Shown one piece after another: positions 1 to 8,276 of a stretch of DNA of 23,749 bases. This DNA is from M3007 sp041160955. GTDB taxonomy: Bacteria > Bacteroidota > Bacteroidia > Chitinophagales > Saprospiraceae. The position numbers and the translations under genes were made by a program. The DNA lies in the NCBI GenBank assembly GCA_041160955.1, contig JBEAVK010000007.1, forward strand, positions 1 to 23,749. Reading direction: 5' to 3'. The notes below the pieces were generated by a model, which worked only from the letters and a program-made list of their open reading frames with translations, was not told where the DNA came from and did not search any database. Position 1 is the stretch's first letter, and the number at the start of each line of letters is the position of its first letter.

Positions 1-123
1 AAATTGATGCGTGTGATTTGATGGGGCAAAAGTGTAAGTCTTTTGATTTTTGCACGCCTCAATTTATGTTTTGACACCTGTTGTAGTAAAAAAAATCTAT
101 TAAAGGATACCCCCAAAGCAAAA

Positions 124-816
124 CTACTTAACAATCCGTGCGTTTTGGATTAAATTAGCCTTAACCCAAACCACACCATCGTCAAAGAACAGTTTCTTTG
201 GATATCCTTCTTTATTGGCTTTTTGCAAGATAAAATGCATTAGGAAACGCCCTTTGAGTACTTGCTGAGCAGTATCATAAGATATTACCCTAAAATAGGA
301 CTGTTCGTCGGGATCAATTTTATAAGAACTATGTGGCGGCGAACATCCGTCGCTGATATATTTGAAAGAAATATTTACTTCATTTTTTAAAGGTTGATAG
401 ATGCCTGACTGTAACGAAATATTGCTAATATGGAGATCACTCACGGCCTTCCCTTCCTTATTGAGACCATAAATGTCCAATGATCCAGTATTAGCATCAA
501 GAGCGTGTTTTAGCCTAAAAAGAGCAGGAAAAACACCATTTTCTGATATGCTTGGAGCACTCTTTGCATACCCACAAAAACGACGTTTTACGTCAGAGTT
601 TAGTGGGCTCTTTCCGGGAAATTGAAATCGCCTACAATCAAGAGTGCCCCCGAAGGCTAGGCTATCAGGTGTTGGTAGCGCAATGATAGCTGGTTTCAAA
701 TAAGGAACAAGCGTGTCTCCGCTTGGGCTTTCGGTGCTAGTTGTAACGACAGGGTTACTATTGCAGGCACTGAAAACCAGAGCAAAAGAGGTGATAATGG
801 GTAAGATATAACTCAT
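124..816 (-). CDS. Small lipoprotein of unknown function
   Basis: A 230-residue protein with a lipoprotein signal: a hydrophobic stretch at residues 4-15 ends in the lipobox FSAC with the lipidated Cys at residue 18, followed by a Ser/Thr/Pro-rich linker (residues 19-40). It is therefore expected to be anchored in the inner or outer membrane facing the periplasm or cell surface. The rest has scattered Cys (in the segments DCRRF, RRFCGY and DGCSPP), which could form disulfides after export. I recognise no domain. Its ATG (814-816) overlaps the TGA (813-815) of an upstream reading frame that encodes a T9SS-tail remnant, so translation may have been coupled to a now broken gene. It lies downstream of another small lipoprotein on the same strand. 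The lipoprotein assignment is solid; the function is unknown. Confidence 0.75.
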   Translation of the reverse strand: MSYILPIITSFALVFSACNSNPVVTTSTESPSGDTLVPYLKPAIIALPTPDSLAFGGTLDCRRFQFPGKSPLNSDVKRRFCGYAKSAPSISENGVFPALFRLKHALDANTGSLDIYGLNKEGKAVSDLHISNISLQSGIYQPLKNEVNISFKYISDGCSPPHSSYKIDPDEQSYFRVISYDTAQQVLKGRFLMHFILQKANKEGYPKKLFFDDGVVWVKANLIQNARIVK

Positions 817-941
817 TGTTTAACAAATTGTCGCGAAATTGTTTGCTCCGAAGTTCGCGCTTCCATAACGTATATGCCTGTGGGTAAATTACGGTTGTGC
901 CGATTACTATTCGTTTGTTTTTCTGTACCATTGCATACCAT
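813..941 (-). pseudogene. Remnant of a T9SS C-terminal sorting domain
   Basis: This 42-codon minus-strand frame ends with NLPTGIYVMEARTSEQ...SRQFVKQ and a TGA. That is the pattern of the last two strands of the Por secretion tail (…LpxGiYvv…kkfvk) seen intact in the two T9SS proteins of this window. There is an in-frame stop just upstream of the ATG at 939-941, so no cargo domain remains. In the adjacent frame, just upstream, the segment KWYAMVQKNKRIVIGT could be the preceding strand (compare VFDMAGKLVRTV in the neighbouring protein), which would suggest a frameshift; that part is speculation. The stop overlaps the start of the downstream lipoprotein as ATGA. I read it as the eroded end of a secreted protein gene and not as a functional gene. 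Confidence 0.5.
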
Positions 942-966
942 TTTGTGTTATTCCTTTCGTTGATAT

Positions 967-1004
967 GGCTGCCCCTGCCCCATGTTCTTAGGGTAGGGGC
1001 TGCC
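967..1004 (-). terminator. GC-rich hairpin after the 160-residue lipoprotein gene
   Basis: The arms 967-980 and 991-1004 are complementary apart from one mismatch and one G-T pair, around a 10-base loop. The hairpin starts 21 bases past the stop codon of the minus-strand lipoprotein gene ending at 1025. No clear T-run follows on the minus strand, so it may act as an RNA-stabilising structure instead of an intrinsic terminator. Confidence 0.45.
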
Positions 1005-1024
1005 ATGTGGAGTTAGGAAAAATA

Positions 1025-1507
1025 TTACATCTTTTTATACCCACACTCTTTGTATGAAACACTTGTTATTGTTTTGCCATCCTTCATTCTAAAGGTTAAA
1101 CACCTAGCCGTTAATAAGTTTGTCTCACCTTCTTTATATAGGTGGTATCTAAATATTCCAATGCTGGCACTCGATGGTTTGCCGAGAATTTTTGTTACAA
1201 ATTCCTTGTTTTTTCCAATTATACAAGTACTCAAGGGGCCAACTATGGTATCCATCAACGCTAGGTTTTCGATAAATGAAACGTAGTTTGTTTTTGGGTC
1301 ATATTTGTGCCAGCCCTTTTTAACTTCTTCTTCCAAAATTTCAACACAAGACTTTTTACTAGGGACTCCGGGCGGTGTTAGAGGTGGTGCTTCAGGTGGT
1401 GTTGAAGTGGCAACTTTGGGTGGGTTTTGGTTTTTATGTGTCAGTGGTTTATTCGTTGTACAATGTGTAAACCCTAAAATAAGGCAAATGATAAATATAT
1501 ATTTCAT
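1025..1507 (-). CDS. Small lipoprotein, possibly BamE/SmpA-like fold
   Basis: A 160-residue protein whose signal peptide ends in a lipobox-like GFTHC (lipidated Cys 16), followed by a Pro/Thr-rich linker to about residue 50 and a small globular domain. The second half has the order helix, then 'V..ILGKPSSASIGIFRYHLY', then 'LTFRMKDGKTITSVSYKEC'. That resembles the repeated pattern of BamE/OmlA-type and BLIP-like small lipoprotein domains (a short 'LGxP' turn, a Tyr-rich strand, then 'GKv..v'). This is a resemblance in pattern only, not a firm family assignment. Four Cys after the lipobox could pair in disulfides. A hairpin follows the stop. Membrane anchoring is well supported; the function is unknown. 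Confidence 0.7.
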   Translation of the reverse strand: MKYIFIICLILGFTHCTTNKPLTHKNQNPPKVATSTPPEAPPLTPPGVPSKKSCVEILEEEVKKGWHKYDPKTNYVSFIENLALMDTIVGPLSTCIIGKNKEFVTKILGKPSSASIGIFRYHLYKEGETNLLTARCLTFRMKDGKTITSVSYKECGYKKM

Positions 1508-1891
1508 ATTTTTTTATTATATTTGTATTCATGTATGACACCTACCCATATCGCATAAGCGGCCTTTCACAAGGGCTGTGTGCAGCATGGATATGGAGTG
1601 CTTTTTATCCTAAGCGTCGTTAGGTTTTGGGCAAAAATTTAGTTGGATGTTATCCGATTTTTGTGTGCAAAATCTGCCGAGCAAATGTGATTTAATACCT
1701 TAGCCCCAATTCGTAGCCCATTGCCGGGATCATTCTAACGAGATCATTTTCATCAAAGTAGATTTTTAATCGAGCACAATTTTTTATACTGACAGTTCGG
1801 GGGTTAAGGCTCCCTTTAACTTTGCTGGTAACGGGGGCATGTCTGCATGTGCGACGTTTAGGAGCAATAAGCAGCCATGCAAAGATTGCGG
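1508..1891. other. Non-coding gap with a possible coding remnant
   Basis: These 384 bases lie between two minus-strand genes and must hold the leader of the 160-residue lipoprotein gene. No TAnnTTTG element in the right orientation was seen. On the minus strand one frame is open from just past the T9SS gene's stop to a TAA at 1692-1694. It has no ATG, GTG or TTG start before a late Met, and ends with the protein-like string YFDENDLVRMIPAMGYEL. It may be a decayed C-terminus or chance. An imperfect inverted repeat (GTTAAGG / CCTTTAAC) occurs near 1803-1821. Confidence 0.4.
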
Positions 1892-3367
1892 CTATATTTT
1901 TATTATTTTATACGATACCCTAAGTGTTTTTTCCTGCATCCGCACAATGTAAGCACCGGGCGGTAGATCATGGATAGGAATAGGTTGCTTTTCGCCTTGT
2001 GCTGATACCGTTCTTACTAATTTACCAGCCATGTCAAACACCTCAATTCGTTCACCTATGGGGTTATTGATGGTCAGTACTTCACGTGCTGGATTTGGAA
2101 AAACCTTTATTTTGGACACTTTTTCTGTTTCTGCTGTCCCTATCCACCCTGTATTACATAAGGTATCCATGCATCCGTTCCTGCCCAACTTGATAATCAG
2201 CCCTTCTGTTTTATTAGTACTGTAATCTTCCACGTATCCTGCCGCAACTACGCTACCACTCGGCAATTCTGCCACGCCTCCCAGAAAACTGTCTCCAAAC
2301 CCAACTGGTGCATCCGGATCGTTGAATGACCATATTATATCGCCACTGGGCGAAAACTTGCAAATAGAAGTCATAGTATAGTTTAACCATTTGCCAACAA
2401 CTAAATAATTTCCGTCTGAGGTGGGTGTGATATCTATTAAATAGGCACTCTTATCGTCAAAAGAGGAGAGGTGTTTCTCCCATACTAAATTAAAATTACT
2501 ATCGCGACAAACTATTTTAGGGTGGCTACTAAAATCATCAATTTGCCCAGGAATTGGAATAAACCGTCTAGTTGTGTAAAGCCAGTTTCCATCCGTCGTT
2601 TTTAACAGCCTTGTGTTTACCCCGTTTTCGATATTTTTTGGGCTTTCCCATTCTGATTTGATATTGCCGAGGCTATCTATTTTGATAATCCAAGATTTAG
2701 TCCATTTACTGGAAATCGGGCCTGTTCCAGGCCAATAGACCTTACCTCCAGGTAAGATAATCGTATTGTCATCTACTATATACGGCTCCGCGACTCCACA
2801 ATTAAGCCCTGGGCTTCCGTAGAATTTTCTCCATATTTCGTTGCCCATAGCATCTGATTTGATAAGCATACCTTCGGAATCATACTGATAGTTTGACCTA
2901 CGACCCGCAAGCAAGAGATTCTCGTCCCAGTCAACACAATAATAAAGCCATGACTGTAGTCCATCCACAGGTATTTCTACCGTCGAAACCCTTTCCGACT
3001 CGGCATAAATAGACAAATAACTGGAGGTAATATCCAAAATTTGTCCCATTCCATAAGTGAATCCCTTATTAGACTGGTAGAGACTATTACCAACTTGTGG
3101 GGTAACAGCGTCGTTTGGGTGAAAATAAATATCGGTAAATAATGGATTTCCATTGGTGTCTAATTCCATGTATAGCAGCCCGTTTAGTGCATTGTTGGGG
3201 GCGGTATCGGTCAAAAATTGTCCGGTAGTGATTAATTTTTCTCCGTCCCAAACAATATCTACGAATGTTGCCCCGGTTGTTTCTCCACTGTACAGTTTTC
3301 TAAACCCGGGCTGCTGTCCAAAACAGAACATAGGCAAAGCAATCAATAAGAAAAATATGTTTTTCAT
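1892..3367 (-). CDS. Secreted beta-propeller-like protein with T9SS sorting domain
   Basis: A secreted protein of 491 residues counted from the ATG at 3365-3367. An ATG eight codons further upstream exists, but it lies inside a strong hairpin and would push the signal peptide away from the N-terminus, so I prefer the later start. The signal peptide is MKNIFFLLIALPMFCFGQ. Residues 25-400 contain repeated blocks of the form 'D..GN..W…G…ttdGn.l..G', as in delta-60/beta-propeller repeat proteins of Bacteroidota. Residues about 419-491 form a T9SS type A sorting domain (KVFPNPA…VFDMAGKLVRTV…DLPPGAYIV…KIIKI), predicting export through the outer membrane and attachment or release at the surface. It lies directly downstream of the large protease gene, separated by a hairpin. 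The ligand is unknown. Confidence 0.85.
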   Translation of the reverse strand: MKNIFFLLIALPMFCFGQQPGFRKLYSGETTGATFVDIVWDGEKLITTGQFLTDTAPNNALNGLLYMELDTNGNPLFTDIYFHPNDAVTPQVGNSLYQSNKGFTYGMGQILDITSSYLSIYAESERVSTVEIPVDGLQSWLYYCVDWDENLLLAGRRSNYQYDSEGMLIKSDAMGNEIWRKFYGSPGLNCGVAEPYIVDDNTIILPGGKVYWPGTGPISSKWTKSWIIKIDSLGNIKSEWESPKNIENGVNTRLLKTTDGNWLYTTRRFIPIPGQIDDFSSHPKIVCRDSNFNLVWEKHLSSFDDKSAYLIDITPTSDGNYLVVGKWLNYTMTSICKFSPSGDIIWSFNDPDAPVGFGDSFLGGVAELPSGSVVAAGYVEDYSTNKTEGLIIKLGRNGCMDTLCNTGWIGTAETEKVSKIKVFPNPAREVLTINNPIGERIEVFDMAGKLVRTVSAQGEKQPIPIHDLPPGAYIVRMQEKTLRVSYKIIKI

Positions 3368-3373
3368 AATTAA

Positions 3374-3416
3374 AGCAAAATGGCCCGCCATGCCAACGAC
3401 AGGTCGGCATGGCGGG
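3374..3416 (-). terminator. Strong palindrome and T-rich tail after the protease gene
   Basis: The arms 3384-3394 and 3406-3416 (CCCGCCATGCC / GGCATGGCGGG) are perfectly complementary around an 11-base loop. On the minus strand the stem is followed by TTTTGCTTTA. It begins 15 bases past the stop of the 1196-residue protease gene and ends just before the downstream T9SS gene's start, so it fits an intrinsic terminator that also sits in the next gene's leader. The GC-rich palindrome also resembles a dispersed extragenic palindromic repeat. Confidence 0.65.
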
Positions 3417-3430
3417 CGGGTGAGAAAAAT

Positions 3431-6400
3431 TTACTTTATAACAGATATCCGGCCAGATTGAACTAACCCATTGGTATCCTGAATGGTGTAGAAATAAATA
3501 CCAGATCGAGTATCGCCTGTCTGCCAGATGATACTGCTGCCATCTATATCAGAGGGCGAACGCCAAATAGTGCGCCCAGTAGCATCGGTCACAATCACAG
3601 AAGTGCCACCCACAGACTGTGCATCATTTCGGGCGAACCTGACCTGATCTTTGGCTGGATTGGGCGAAACCAAATAAAAGTCGAGTGTTTCAATCTTCTG
3701 CTTTGCTTCTTGGCCACGATCGCCACTTTTCAACGGTTTGGGCACAGGTGGAAAATGGTGTCCTTTAACCGTCAGTATATTTTTGGCCCAAGCCGCACTT
3801 ATACCTTTGCCGTTGTTGGCATAGGGGAACAATTGCTGTACTTTGGATTCCGTTAGCCCGCTGGCCGATTCGCCCTGCATGATCTGCATGATGGCGCGGT
3901 AATCGTTCAGGTCGGCCAATTCACCGTCGCTCAGTCCAAACTTGACCGGAACGGCATCCAATATGGCAAAAGCCAAAGTATTTTGCCCTTTGGCCAGATA
4001 GTCCCGAGCCACGACCATATCCGATACTGGTGAATCCATTTTCTGCCACCAAACCCTGACCGAATCCACGTTATATGCTGCGGTATCAAAGGCCATGTGC
4101 AAACTCAGGGTATTCGATACTTCGTCCATGCGCATTCGGTAGCCCGATGCGAGGTTGGATTTTTGTTCTGCCAAAGTAGCATTGCTTGTAGATTGTGCCA
4201 ACTGCATATCTGATACGGCACCGAGGTACATATAACGCGTGGTGCCATAGTCTAATTTGAGGGCTTCCCATTCGCTCCTGTCACGGCAGGGTGGAAGGCA
4301 GTAACTGCTTTCGCAGGTGTTTGGGTCAACATCTGAAAAGGCCAGTCCAAGGTGATAAAGCGGTTTTTCTGCATTCCCGTCATGGTAATATCTTACTTGC
4401 GGGCCGTTGTTCTCAAAATCGCCCGTTGGGGTATTGGCTTTGGTGAATGTGTTGCCCGCCGCTTTGAAGCCAGGGTTTCCATTTGCCAGCGTGATTTGCT
4501 CACCTTGGTCAAACCGGACATCACCGCCCTGATAAACGTAGAAATCGTACTTCTGGGTAGTATTGGTGTTGCACAAATAATACAAGCCACGATTAGGCAC
4601 GATGATGGCGTTGTTCTCGTCGGCCAAGTTACCTGCTTCCACATTGGTGTAGGTGTTGCGCCGCACATCGTTGTTGAACCAGCCAAGATTTTGGCTATAT
4701 GTTCCATAGGTGTGGTCAACGTTACCGTCCACCTCGACGAACTGGTTTTCCTGCAACTCGAAGCCGTTGGCTCCGTTTTCGATAAAAACTCCTACTTGTA
4801 GATTGGTATAGGGCGTATTGCCGGAGAGTGAACCTGCGGGTGGCAGTTTGCCCATATTGAATGTGTTGCCAACAATGGTACCCTGGCTTACGAATCGGTT
4901 GTGGATACCATAAATACACTCGGAAAAAGTAGCCTGTTGGACAGTATAGGGCACATTTACAAAGTCATCGGTGGTGATTGGCGTTTGGTTGACTCCACTC
5001 TGTGCCGTGCCAACATAGATGCCATATCCCAGCCCTTTGAAACCCGTGTGGTCATAACTCGTGGGGGGAAAGGTATTACCTACGGGGCGGGAGATTACCC
5101 TGAAGCGTGCGTCGGTGGCCTTTATGCCATAACCGTAGTCGTCATTACCCATTGGGTTCTTTATCGTCCTTGCGTTGGAAAACGAGCAGCCCATAATAGC
5201 AATGCCTCTAACTTCTTCCATTTCTATGCAGGTATGGAATTTCGCGGCTTTAAGGTAATTATCGTTCGCAACAAACGAACAGTCGTAAATGCCGCCCAGG
5301 TGGTCGCGCGGCTGTCCGTACTGGATACCGAATGGCCAAAAATTGGAATAGGGATGATACCTGACCCCAGTACCGTTGTTGATGAAGAATGTTCCGGAGG
5401 CATTCAATATGCCACCGGCAACTAAAGACACTGCGGTGTTGGCGTTTTCGATGACCGCTTTGGGATGGCAGGTCAGTTTGCCGTGTTGGCCGGGCGTGTA
5501 CTGGGATGCACCGGGGACACCGTTCACCACAATTCCCTCCCAGGGGTTTGAGCAACTGTTCGTCAGTTTTCCGTTCAGGATGAGATGGGATCCCGGTCGC
5601 AGGATTATCCGTTTACCCTCGGATACCTTGACCTTGCCGTTGATGGTTACCGTAACGCCCTGTACTATGGTCACATCGTGGCTGATATATACCTCCCCGT
5701 CCCATGTCTGGTCCGACAGGATCAGTTCAGGAGGCCCTACCGCTTTCTGCAAGGCTGCATAAGCGTTGAGATAACCAGTACCCGTTTCGCCCGGAATAGG
5801 GTTGTTCACCAGCGGACAAGTGGTCGTCTTCAGTATGTTCTCAATTTCCGATGGCTTGAGGCAAGGGTTTACACTCAAAATGAGGGCTGCTGCGCCCGCT
5901 ACGTTCGGGGCGGCCTGTGAAGTACCCCAAGCATTGTTGTACAACGTACCGCCGCAGTCTATTTCGATTATACCGACACCGTCGCCGGGCGCACAAAGAT
6001 CCACCCATTGGTTGTAGGTCGTTGCGGGTTGGTTAGGGTCGGCGTTGGTATTATGGATGGTGCCGTCGCTCGAAACGGAACCGACGTTGATTACGCCAGG
6101 GATGTTGCTATACGCAGAATGGTAGTTTTGGCCATATGTATTGCCTGCGGCTACTACGAGCAATATACCGTTATCCGTCATTTCCTGTATGGCTTGTACA
6201 ACGGTGATGTTTCCGGTCGGTGTCCCCACACCTGTCCAACTGACATTGATAATGCGGCGGCCGTCTAGGTATGCTTTCCATACACTTGACCATACCTCTG
6301 TACTTCCACAAGAGCCGCAACTTCCATAGGTAGGGACTACGTATCCTGCTACCCGCGCTCCGGGAGCAACACCGGCCACATTCAATCCGTTATTGGCCTT

Positions 6401-7021
6401 GGCTACTATGCACCCGGCAACTGCAGTCCCGTGATAGCCACAATTCGGAGAGCCTGGGGATCCAGTCTTGCTGATGATCTGGCCCTGTAAATCAGGATGG
6501 TTCAGGTCAAAATCCGTATCCACAACTGCTACGACAACCGACGGGTCTCCCTGTGTGGTGTTCCATGCGCACAGATATCCGGGCATCGTGAGTTCATAAT
6601 CGCTTCTAGGGTCGTTTACTGTTTGCGGGTCGTTGCAGGGTTCGGGACAGTTCAAGGGATTGGTGTCCGCAACCTGCATGTAGGATTCCCTTTCCACAAG
6701 TGAGAACAGGCCAGAGGAAGCCAGTTGCTGCATCAATGCGTTTTCGTCGCCATCAAGGTGTATCTCATAAGCATTGCCTAGATTCCCGCTGGTAGCACCA
6801 GGGAAGGATTGCGTGTAAGCGGTTACCTGATACTGCTGAAATAAACTTTGCAACCCTTGGTTCGGCGGAATACCCTGCGTGTTTGGGTATGCATCGGAAG
6901 CGGAGGGATAGACATAAAGGTATCCCTGGGGGCTGCCTTGTGCTACTACTTTTAGCGTGGTCAAAACGGTCAATGCGACCCAAAACAAAATGAAAGTGCA
7001 GTACTTCTTTGAAATTTTCAT
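3431..7021 (-). CDS. Secreted subtilisin-like serine protease (S8) with beta-helix region and T9SS tail
   Basis: A 1196-residue exported peptidase with signal peptide 1-28. Residues about 35-120 look like an inhibitor-like propeptide. The S8 catalytic domain follows (about 145-425) with all expected residues: Asp168 (AVVDTD), His197 (GYHGTAVAG), oxyanion Asn294 (VVAAGN) and Ser368 in GTSQAAP. Residues about 430-930 are Gly/Asn-rich, with repeated short strands such as 'GNTF', 'ENQF' and 'RRNTY', typical of right-handed parallel beta-helix repeats. A helical stretch follows. The T9SS sorting domain covers about 1110-1196 (VSPNPAKDQV…VTDATGRTIW…SGIYFYTI…RISVIK). Sequence-level support for protease and secretion is strong. 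The substrate is unknown; nutrient proteolysis or processing of surface proteins are both possible. The gene appears clearly more GC-rich than its flanks. Confidence 0.93.
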   Translation of the reverse strand: MKISKKYCTFILFWVALTVLTTLKVVAQGSPQGYLYVYPSASDAYPNTQGIPPNQGLQSLFQQYQVTAYTQSFPGATSGNLGNAYEIHLDGDENALMQQLASSGLFSLVERESYMQVADTNPLNCPEPCNDPQTVNDPRSDYELTMPGYLCAWNTTQGDPSVVVAVVDTDFDLNHPDLQGQIISKTGSPGSPNCGYHGTAVAGCIVAKANNGLNVAGVAPGARVAGYVVPTYGSCGSCGSTEVWSSVWKAYLDGRRIINVSWTGVGTPTGNITVVQAIQEMTDNGILLVVAAGNTYGQNYHSAYSNIPGVINVGSVSSDGTIHNTNADPNQPATTYNQWVDLCAPGDGVGIIEIDCGGTLYNNAWGTSQAAPNVAGAAALILSVNPCLKPSEIENILKTTTCPLVNNPIPGETGTGYLNAYAALQKAVGPPELILSDQTWDGEVYISHDVTIVQGVTVTINGKVKVSEGKRIILRPGSHLILNGKLTNSCSNPWEGIVVNGVPGASQYTPGQHGKLTCHPKAVIENANTAVSLVAGGILNASGTFFINNGTGVRYHPYSNFWPFGIQYGQPRDHLGGIYDCSFVANDNYLKAAKFHTCIEMEEVRGIAIMGCSFSNARTIKNPMGNDDYGYGIKATDARFRVISRPVGNTFPPTSYDHTGFKGLGYGIYVGTAQSGVNQTPITTDDFVNVPYTVQQATFSECIYGIHNRFVSQGTIVGNTFNMGKLPPAGSLSGNTPYTNLQVGVFIENGANGFELQENQFVEVDGNVDHTYGTYSQNLGWFNNDVRRNTYTNVEAGNLADENNAIIVPNRGLYYLCNTNTTQKYDFYVYQGGDVRFDQGEQITLANGNPGFKAAGNTFTKANTPTGDFENNGPQVRYYHDGNAEKPLYHLGLAFSDVDPNTCESSYCLPPCRDRSEWEALKLDYGTTRYMYLGAVSDMQLAQSTSNATLAEQKSNLASGYRMRMDEVSNTLSLHMAFDTAAYNVDSVRVWWQKMDSPVSDMVVARDYLAKGQNTLAFAILDAVPVKFGLSDGELADLNDYRAIMQIMQGESASGLTESKVQQLFPYANNGKGISAAWAKNILTVKGHHFPPVPKPLKSGDRGQEAKQKIETLDFYLVSPNPAKDQVRFARNDAQSVGGTSVIVTDATGRTIWRSPSDIDGSSIIWQTGDTRSGIYFYTIQDTNGLVQSGRISVIK

Positions 7022-7121
7022 ACTTTTGCAAAATTTTGTGATTTACCTGATCTCTTTGCCTTCGTGGCTAACCCGGTTCGATCAGAATTGTATAAGTCCG
7101 GGGGATTTTAGGATTTGGGAG

Positions 7122-7147
7122 GAGGTAGTGGTTGCATCCACTGCCTC
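7122..7147. terminator. Hairpin between the secreted-protein gene and the protease gene
   Basis: The arms 7122-7131 and 7138-7147 form a 10-bp stem with one G-T pair and a 6-base loop. It starts 7 bases beyond the stop of the upstream minus-strand gene. The T-run lies on the plus-strand side (7148-7156), so as a minus-strand terminator it lacks a U-tract. It could instead set the relative mRNA levels of the two genes. Confidence 0.4.
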
Positions 7148-7154
7148 TTTTTCT

Positions 7155-8063
7155 TTATGTGTTATATGCGTTTTTTTGCCGCCATCTAGAAGTAGAGCCA
7201 TCAACCCAAGTCATTCGGCGTTCATAGTCAACACCTTTTTTAGATTTATAACCCTGTGTCCACATATTGTGCCATTTAGAAGCCCCTTTATTATTCAGCC
7301 AAAACCAAGTACTAGTATTGTTGTCACCTCCTAAGTTAGTTCCGTTAGGACCACTGCCCGGTTGGCTATATGCAGAAATTATACCTGTTGTAGCGTTCTG
7401 ATTAGAAGGAAATGCCAATTGACTTGTTCTTATGGAGTTACAAAAGCAGGTGTCTCCTCCGCCTCTATCGGGAATTGGAGGAATAGTTAGTCCACCATCT
7501 GTCTCAAATGGCTCACCATTATAAAAAAATTGCTGAAAAAACGCTATTTTTTCATAAGGATTAATCGTAGTCAAATTGCCTAAAAATTGGTCAAAAGGAG
7601 TGTTTTGATTGTCTTTTAGGTATTTCACTATCTCGCCGTAAAACGGGAGTGAAACGGTAACAAATTCCTCGGGTGCTCTCTTCGTGTCAATAACTGCTAT
7701 ATCAGATACAACACCACAACTATTTGCCATTTGTAAGGTGTATAGTTCATTGGGCAACAAACCATTTAATAAAACCTTTCCATCTAGGACGTTAGCCGCA
7801 GTAAATGCTGTATTAGGACTCATGGTCTTATAATACACTTGTTGATTACTGGCTTCTTGTTTTATATCCAAAAATACCTTTGCATAGCCTTCATAGTGAA
7901 TAATGGATGCCTCTATATGTGGGTGACGACAACTGTCGGCTGCTAATTGATAGTAATAAGGATCAATTGGAAAAATGGAGTCTAGGTTTACTGTCTCATC
8001 ATCATCTTGAGCATGTATTTGGCTATTAAATAAAAGGAGCAGTAAAAAAATAAATTTTTTCAT
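7155..8063 (-). CDS. Secreted protein of unknown function, FN3-like N-terminal part
   Basis: A 302-residue protein with a clear signal peptide (MKKFIFLLLLLFNSQIHA, cleavage before QDDDE). Residues about 48-128 read like a fibronectin type III fold: alternating strands, 'NGLLPNELYTLQMANSCG' near the end, and a closing strand before 'DTKRAPEE'. The second half is Gly/Asn/Trp-rich (STWFWLNNKGASKWHNMW) and ends in a basic segment (RRMTWVDGSTSRWRQKN). It has no T9SS tail and no lipobox, so a periplasmic or extracellular location is uncertain. A CFC motif at 206-208 could bind metal or form disulfides. It lies upstream of the protease gene on the same strand, 133 bases away. No family is recognised. 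Confidence 0.7.
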   Translation of the reverse strand: MKKFIFLLLLLFNSQIHAQDDDETVNLDSIFPIDPYYYQLAADSCRHPHIEASIIHYEGYAKVFLDIKQEASNQQVYYKTMSPNTAFTAANVLDGKVLLNGLLPNELYTLQMANSCGVVSDIAVIDTKRAPEEFVTVSLPFYGEIVKYLKDNQNTPFDQFLGNLTTINPYEKIAFFQQFFYNGEPFETDGGLTIPPIPDRGGGDTCFCNSIRTSQLAFPSNQNATTGIISAYSQPGSGPNGTNLGGDNNTSTWFWLNNKGASKWHNMWTQGYKSKKGVDYERRMTWVDGSTSRWRQKNAYNT

Positions 8064-8209
8064 AAATGAGAATTATTGAGTGATCTACTCTGTTTTCTTT
8101 TACACGGCCATTTCGGTTTTTACCGTGGTGCGCACAATTGGTATTGGATAAAGTAATGAAGCGAAATTGGCTTTTTTTTTATCGTAACAGGTTCATGTTT
8201 TGCACGTCA

Positions 8210-8217
8210 CAAAGATA
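8210..8217 (-). promoter_or_regulatory. Candidate -7 element (TATCTTTG) for the secreted-protein gene
   Basis: Read on the minus strand, 8217 to 8210 is TATCTTTG, a full match to the Bacteroidota -7 consensus TAnnTTTG. It would start transcription about 140 bases before the ATG at 8063. No clear TTTG -33 element is present; its place is next to the 10-bp tandem repeat at 8241-8276, which suggests activation by a bound protein. Confidence 0.4.
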
Positions 8218-8240
8218 ATAGCACATTATTTTAATTTTTC

Positions 8241-8276
8241 GTGTCATTTCGCGTCATTTCGTGTCATTTCGTGTCA
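8241..8276. repeat. 10-bp tandem repeat GTGTCATTTC, about 3.6 copies
   Basis: Four consecutive units start at 8241, 8251, 8261 and 8271. The second has one change (GCGTCATTTC) and the last is partial. The period equals about one turn of DNA. The array overlaps the 3' end and stop codon of the small HTH gene (minus strand) and lies about 25-60 bases upstream of a TAnnTTTG element that points toward the secreted-protein gene. It may be a stacked operator or a site of copy-number variation. Confidence 0.8.

Noticed and set aside
3..74. Plus-strand open frame of 23 codons at the left edge ending in TGA
   Set aside because: It could be the tail of a gene outside the window, but it is too short and shows no recognisable pattern.
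758..1006. 82-codon minus-strand open frame overlapping the lipoprotein start
   Set aside because: It begins inside a GC-rich hairpin, overlaps the start of the 230-residue lipoprotein, and the T9SS-tail similarity lies in a different frame.
4352..5425. Several 100-170 codon plus-strand frames opposite the protease gene
   Set aside because: They are antisense to a full-length gene with all motifs intact, have no family similarity, and reflect its GC-richer codon use.
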